From Planctomycetota bacterium (GTDB lineage Bacteria; Planctomycetota; PUPC01; DSUN01): 8,497 nucleotides of DNA. Location: positions 1-8,497 of the forward strand of contig VGYW01000355.1 in NCBI GenBank assembly GCA_016872875.1, in the 5' to 3' direction. Positions within the stretch are counted from its first letter, which is position 1. Each line of letters opens with the position of its first letter. The position numbers were made by a program, and so were the translations under genes. Below are positions 5,598-8,497 of this stretch, one piece after another. A model generated the notes under the pieces. That model searched no databases. It was given only the letters and a program-made list of their open reading frames with translations, and was not told the origin of the DNA.

Positions 5598-6889
5598 GCG
5601 GCATTGGAGCCCCCTATTGCCGGGCCTGCGATGGCCAGCGAATAGCGGTCGGCCGTCAGGTGGGCCTGGGCCGCCCGCTGGACCGCGTCGCGGGTGACGG
5701 AGCGCACGAGCGCGGGGAAGCGCTGGATGTAGTCGTCGCCCAGGCCGAAGAGCTCGATGTGGTTGAGGGTGCCGGCCAGGCCGTCGTTGGTCTCGAGCTG
5801 AATGGGGAGCGCGCCCACGAGATAGTTCTGACAGTCGGCGAGCTCCTGTTCGGTGACGGGCTCGTCCTGGAGCCGGCGGATTTCGTCGAGGGTGCTGGCG
5901 ACAGCGCGCTCGACGTTCGCGGGGTTGACGCCGGCGCAGACGGACCAGAGGGCGTCGCCGAAGCCCTCGGCGAGGCGCGCGAAGACGTAGTAAGCGAGGC
6001 CCTGGCGGTCGCGGACGTTGTCGCCGAGGCGCCCCATGAGGCCGATGCCGCCGATGATCTCTGTGGCCTGATCGAGGGCGTCGAAGTCGGGGTGGCGACG
6101 CGGGATGGCCTTGAAGCCGAGGGCGATGTCGGCCTGGGTCTTGTCGGCCAGGGGGAAGACGGCGCGCTGGGCCTGGGGCGGGTGCGTGGCGGCCAGCTCG
6201 GGCGTGGGCAAAGGGTCTGAGGGGGCACTTGCGTCGCCCAGCAGCTCGGCCAACTTGTCGAGGGCCTGGCCCGCCGCCACGTCGCCCGCGACGGTGAGGA
6301 TGAGGGCGTCGGGCCGGAAGAGCCGCTCGTGGCAGAGGGCCAGGTCGTCGCGGGCGATGGCCTCCACGCTCGCGCGGTAGCCGTAGCTCGGATGGCGGAA
6401 GGGATGCCCCTCGGGATAGGCCAGGTGGGCCAGCTCGCGCGAGGCCACCATGCGCGTGCTCTGGTCGTACTCGCGGAGCGTGGTGAGGATTTCGCCCCGC
6501 GCCCGCTGTAGCTCGGAATCGGGGAAGCTGGGGCTGCGCAGGATGTCCACCAACACGTCCGCAACGGCGGGCCAGTGGCGGCCGAGGCACTTGACGCGGA
6601 ACGACACGGCGTGTGCGCCCGCGCCCATCGCCAGAGACGCGCCGAGGGAGTCGAGCTCGTCGTAAATCTGGTCATACGAGCGGCGGGTGGTGGCCCTCTG
6701 GGCAACGGCGGCCATGAGGTTTGCCAGCCCCTCGCGGCCGGGTGGGTCGAGCACCGAGCCGCCCACGAGCATGCCGGCGGTCACGACGGTCTCGCTCGCG
6801 TGGTTCTCGACTGCGATGAGTCGCGTCCCGTTGGGCAGCCGGCGGCGGACCACGTCGGGCGCGCGCTGTGTGGTCTCAGGCTTCTCCAT
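5585..6889 (-). CDS. M16 family peptidase-like protein, catalytically inactive partner subunit
   Basis: This 434-residue protein has the two-lobed fold signature of M16B (insulinase/pitrilysin) proteins: it opens with RRRLPNGTRLIAVENH, then GMLVGGSVLDPPGREGLANL. Where an active enzyme has HxxEHM, this one has REGLANLM (about 52-59), so both zinc-ligand histidines and the catalytic glutamate are missing. The second half keeps the other conserved M16 element, MGRLGDNVRDRQGLAYYVF, with the Arg and Tyr (about 293-301) that help bind substrate in heterodimers. This is the usual design of the non-catalytic subunit, and the active subunit is the next gene upstream. I chose ATG 6889 (MEKPETTQ). The frame is open up to 7012 only through repeat-derived sequence. 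AAGGAG lies 13 nt upstream, a rather long spacing. The C-terminal residues AAQGT and the stop are encoded inside the 9-bp repeat array. No signal peptide is visible. Confidence 0.92.
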   Translation of the reverse strand: MEKPETTQRAPDVVRRRLPNGTRLIAVENHASETVVTAGMLVGGSVLDPPGREGLANLMAAVAQRATTRRSYDQIYDELDSLGASLAMGAGAHAVSFRVKCLGRHWPAVADVLVDILRSPSFPDSELQRARGEILTTLREYDQSTRMVASRELAHLAYPEGHPFRHPSYGYRASVEAIARDDLALCHERLFRPDALILTVAGDVAAGQALDKLAELLGDASAPSDPLPTPELAATHPPQAQRAVFPLADKTQADIALGFKAIPRRHPDFDALDQATEIIGGIGLMGRLGDNVRDRQGLAYYVFARLAEGFGDALWSVCAGVNPANVERAVASTLDEIRRLQDEPVTEQELADCQNYLVGALPIQLETNDGLAGTLNHIELFGLGDDYIQRFPALVRSVTRDAVQRAAQAHLTADRYSLAIAGPAIGGSNAAQGT

Positions 6890-6925
6890 CGTGATTCGTG
6901 CGCTCCTTGCGGACGTGTCAGCGGA

Positions 6926-7018
6926 GGATGAATGGATGGGTGGATGGGTGGATGAATGCCAGAGAAGGCGCCTCCCCGATTCCTTCATCCATCCATTCAT
7001 CCATTCATCCAATCATCC
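6926..7018. repeat. Inverted 8-bp repeat array between the two M16 genes
   Basis: The left arm has four 8-bp units: GGATGAAT, GGATGGGT, GGATGGGT, GGATGAAT (6926-6957). The right arm (6984-7018) has ATTCATCC-type units in the opposite orientation: TTCATCC, ATCC, ATTCATCC, ATTCATCC, AATCATCC. The arms pair at about 27 of 33 positions around a loop of about 25 nt containing GGCGCC. The array occupies the middle of the 181-bp gap between the active and inactive M16 genes. No gene is visible in this gap. Confidence 0.88.
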
Positions 7019-7070
7019 CGTCTGGTTGCGGCCTACAGCCGCCCCGAGTCTCTCTGTCCGCGATCGCTCC

Positions 7071-8351
7071 TCAGGCGCGCGTGGGGATGAAGCGGCCGAT
7101 GGTGCGGCTCGATTCGCGGAAGTAGCGGGCGGCGACGCGCTGGACGTCGGCCGCGGTCACGGCGTCAATCCTGTCGAGGAACGTCAGAACGCGGCGGTAG
7201 CCCTCGACGGCCTCCGCGGAGCCGACGACGCCGCCGATGCCGGTCACGCTGTCCCAGGCATAGGCGAAGGAGGCGTGGATCTGGGTGCGGGCCTTCTCCA
7301 TCTCCGCACCGGTCGGCGGCTGGGCGGCGAGGCGTTCGAGCTCGGCCAGGAGCGCGGCCTCCACCCGGTCCGGGTCCACCCCCTCGCGCACGGTGGCGCC
7401 CGCGTGGAAGAGGTGTGGGTCGCGCCCCGCGCTGGGGTAGGCATAGGCGTTCGAGGCCAGCTCGGCGCGGACGAGTGCGACGTGAAGGCGGGATGTCCGC
7501 CCCCCGACGCCGCCCCCCATGCCCATGCCGCTGGCCCCGCTGAGGACCGTGGCGGCCACCATCAGGGGGTAGAGGTCGTCGTGGGTGATTGGCGGGACGC
7601 GCCAGGCGGCATGGACGAGAGCCGCGCCGCCGGCCTGGCGAAGCGTCACGCGGCGCTCGGCGCGCTGCTCGGGCTCGCGGACCGCGACCGGCGGCGGCTC
7701 AGGGCCGCGGGGGATGTCGCCGTAGAGCTCGCGGACGCGGTCGAGCAGCCGCCCCCGCTCGAAGTCCCCGGCAACCACCAGGAAGGCGTTGTTCGGGGCG
7801 TAGAAGGCCCTGTAGTAGCCGTAGAGGTCCTCGCGGGTCATGGCCCGCAGGTCGTCCTTGTAGCCGATGACGCTCCAGCGATAGGGGTGCTCGCGGAAGG
7901 CGGAGGCGCTGATCTCCTCGCCGAGGAGGTAGCCGGGATGGTTCTCGGCGCCCTCGCGCTCGGAGATGATGACGGTGCGTTCGGACTCCACCTCCGCGGG
8001 GTCGAAGACGGAGTTGGCCATGCGGTCGGCCTCGATCCGCAGGCCCAGGTCCATCGCCTCGGCGGGCAGGGTCTCGAAGTAGGCCGTGAAGTCGTAATAG
8101 GTGAAGCCGTTATTCGTCCCGCCGTGCTTAGCCACCTGCTTGAAAATCTCGCCCTTGCCGAACTCGCGTCCCCCCTTGAAGAGCATGTGCTCCACCCAGT
8201 GCGAGGCGCCCGTGATGCCGAGCCGCTCGTTGCGCGAGCCGACGCGATACCAGGCCCAGACAGTGACGACGGGCGCGGTGTGGCGCTCGATGGTGAGGAC
8301 CTTCAGCCCGTTGTCGAGCATGGCCTCCTCGATGCCGAGGCTTACGTTCAT
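7071..8351 (-). CDS. M16 family zinc metallopeptidase, active subunit
   Basis: This 426-residue M16B-type peptidase carries the inverted zinc motif HWVEH (His51, Glu54, His55) in GASHWVEHMLFKGG. Glu131 in ERTVIISERE is the expected third zinc ligand, 75 residues after His55, as in mitochondrial processing peptidase beta. The opening (EAMLDNGLKVLTIERHTAPVVTVWAWYRVGSRNE) is typical of the family. The C-terminal half has GGRTSRLHVALVRAELASNA, the degenerate second-domain counterpart, preceded by an unusual glycine/methionine-rich stretch (SGASGMGMGGGVGG, about 271-284) where the family has a short LGGG-type turn. The start ATG 8351 lies 9 bp after the stop of the upstream gene, with GGCAGG as a weak ribosome binding site, so the two are almost certainly co-transcribed. 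No signal peptide is seen, so it may act in the cytoplasm. It probably degrades peptides or processes proteins as a heterodimer with the downstream inactive M16 protein. The substrate is unknown. Confidence 0.95.
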   Translation of the reverse strand: MNVSLGIEEAMLDNGLKVLTIERHTAPVVTVWAWYRVGSRNERLGITGASHWVEHMLFKGGREFGKGEIFKQVAKHGGTNNGFTYYDFTAYFETLPAEAMDLGLRIEADRMANSVFDPAEVESERTVIISEREGAENHPGYLLGEEISASAFREHPYRWSVIGYKDDLRAMTREDLYGYYRAFYAPNNAFLVVAGDFERGRLLDRVRELYGDIPRGPEPPPVAVREPEQRAERRVTLRQAGGAALVHAAWRVPPITHDDLYPLMVAATVLSGASGMGMGGGVGGRTSRLHVALVRAELASNAYAYPSAGRDPHLFHAGATVREGVDPDRVEAALLAELERLAAQPPTGAEMEKARTQIHASFAYAWDSVTGIGGVVGSAEAVEGYRRVLTFLDRIDAVTAADVQRVAARYFRESSRTIGRFIPTRA

Positions 8352-8360
8352 CAGCCTGCC

Positions 8361-8497
8361 CTACTCCTTCACGCCATCGGACCCCTTGCCCTTCGGGCGA
8401 GTGCCCTGGATGAGGAACTTCTGGAGGTCAGGGTGCCACTCGAGCTTGGAGCGGTTCTGGGCGAACCAGTCCTGGTGCTTCTTGATTGCGGCCTCGC
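8361..8497 (-). CDS. C-terminal end of an unrecognised protein (N-terminus outside the window)
   Basis: The last 44 residues or so of a protein are readable, beginning EAAIKKHQDWFAQNRSKLEW and ending GKGSDGVKE before the TAG (8361-8363). The frame is open to the window edge. The pattern of a W-F-x-x-N-R-x-K-L-x-W segment close to the C-terminus recalls tails of HEAT-repeat proteins in Planctomycetota, but this is a weak memory-based impression. The stop is 9 bp upstream of the active M16 gene, so it is in the same transcript. Confidence 0.72.
   Translation of the reverse strand, partial: EAAIKKHQDWFAQNRSKLEWHPDLQKFLIQGTRPKGKGSDGVKE

Noticed and set aside
5504..5604. Collagen-like GPx protein segment
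   Set aside because: The Gly-Pro-x triplets are short, interrupted and come from the 9-bp inverted array, so they are a by-product of the DNA repeat and not a collagen domain.
5042..6220. + strand open frame (392 codons) opposite the TPR and M16 genes
   Set aside because: It spans two clearly recognised - strand genes and the repeat array, and its product has low-complexity shadow composition.
6890..7012. 41-residue N-terminal extension of the inactive M16 protein
   Set aside because: It is encoded by the 8-bp array (DEWMNGWM, HPPIHSSS) and has no counterpart in the family; ATG 6889 gives a normal M16 start.

Overview
The window is GC-rich DNA, probably from an uncultured member of the Planctomycetota or a related PVC-type lineage. 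That placement is an inference. It rests on the base composition, a secreted protein with tandem bacterial Ig-like (Big_9-type) domains, the gene mix, and short-period repeat arrays between genes of a kind I recall from such assemblies. No rRNA, tRNA, intact transposase or CRISPR array was seen.

Layout. Two genes lie on the + strand at the left: the 3' part of a secreted protein with two Ig-like repeats and a third C-terminal beta-type domain (to 914), then a small membrane-anchored protein of unknown function (942-1469). A 377-bp stretch without genes (1470-1846) follows. It holds a heptad repeat array, several hairpins and a 53-nt compound stem-loop flanked by 15-bp direct repeats. From 8497 down to 1847 everything runs on the - strand as one co-directional series: the tail of an unrecognised protein, an active M16 zinc peptidase (HxxEH), its catalytically dead M16 partner, a TPR protein with a probable signal peptide, and two sugar ABC-transporter permeases that resemble E. 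coli YtfT and YjfF in the same order.

How the genes may work together. The two M16 genes look like the active and inactive halves of a heterodimeric M16B peptidase. The TPR gene overlaps the first permease gene by 14 bp, so the two are probably co-translated. The permease pair would form the membrane channel of a monosaccharide importer, but its ATPase and binding protein are not in the window. The TPR gene stands where the ATPase gene would be expected.

Most unusual signal. Each of the three gaps longer than 40 bp inside the - strand series holds a long imperfect inverted repeat. Its arms are tandem arrays of very short units, and each gap uses a different unit length: 8 bp (6926-7018), 9 bp (5504-5597) and 7 bp (2851-2963). 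A one-armed 7-bp array lies at 1502-1533. The 9-bp array is a 34-bp stem with two mismatches. Its 24-nt loop holds the likely start codon and ribosome binding site of the TPR gene, and its arms run into coding sequence on both sides.
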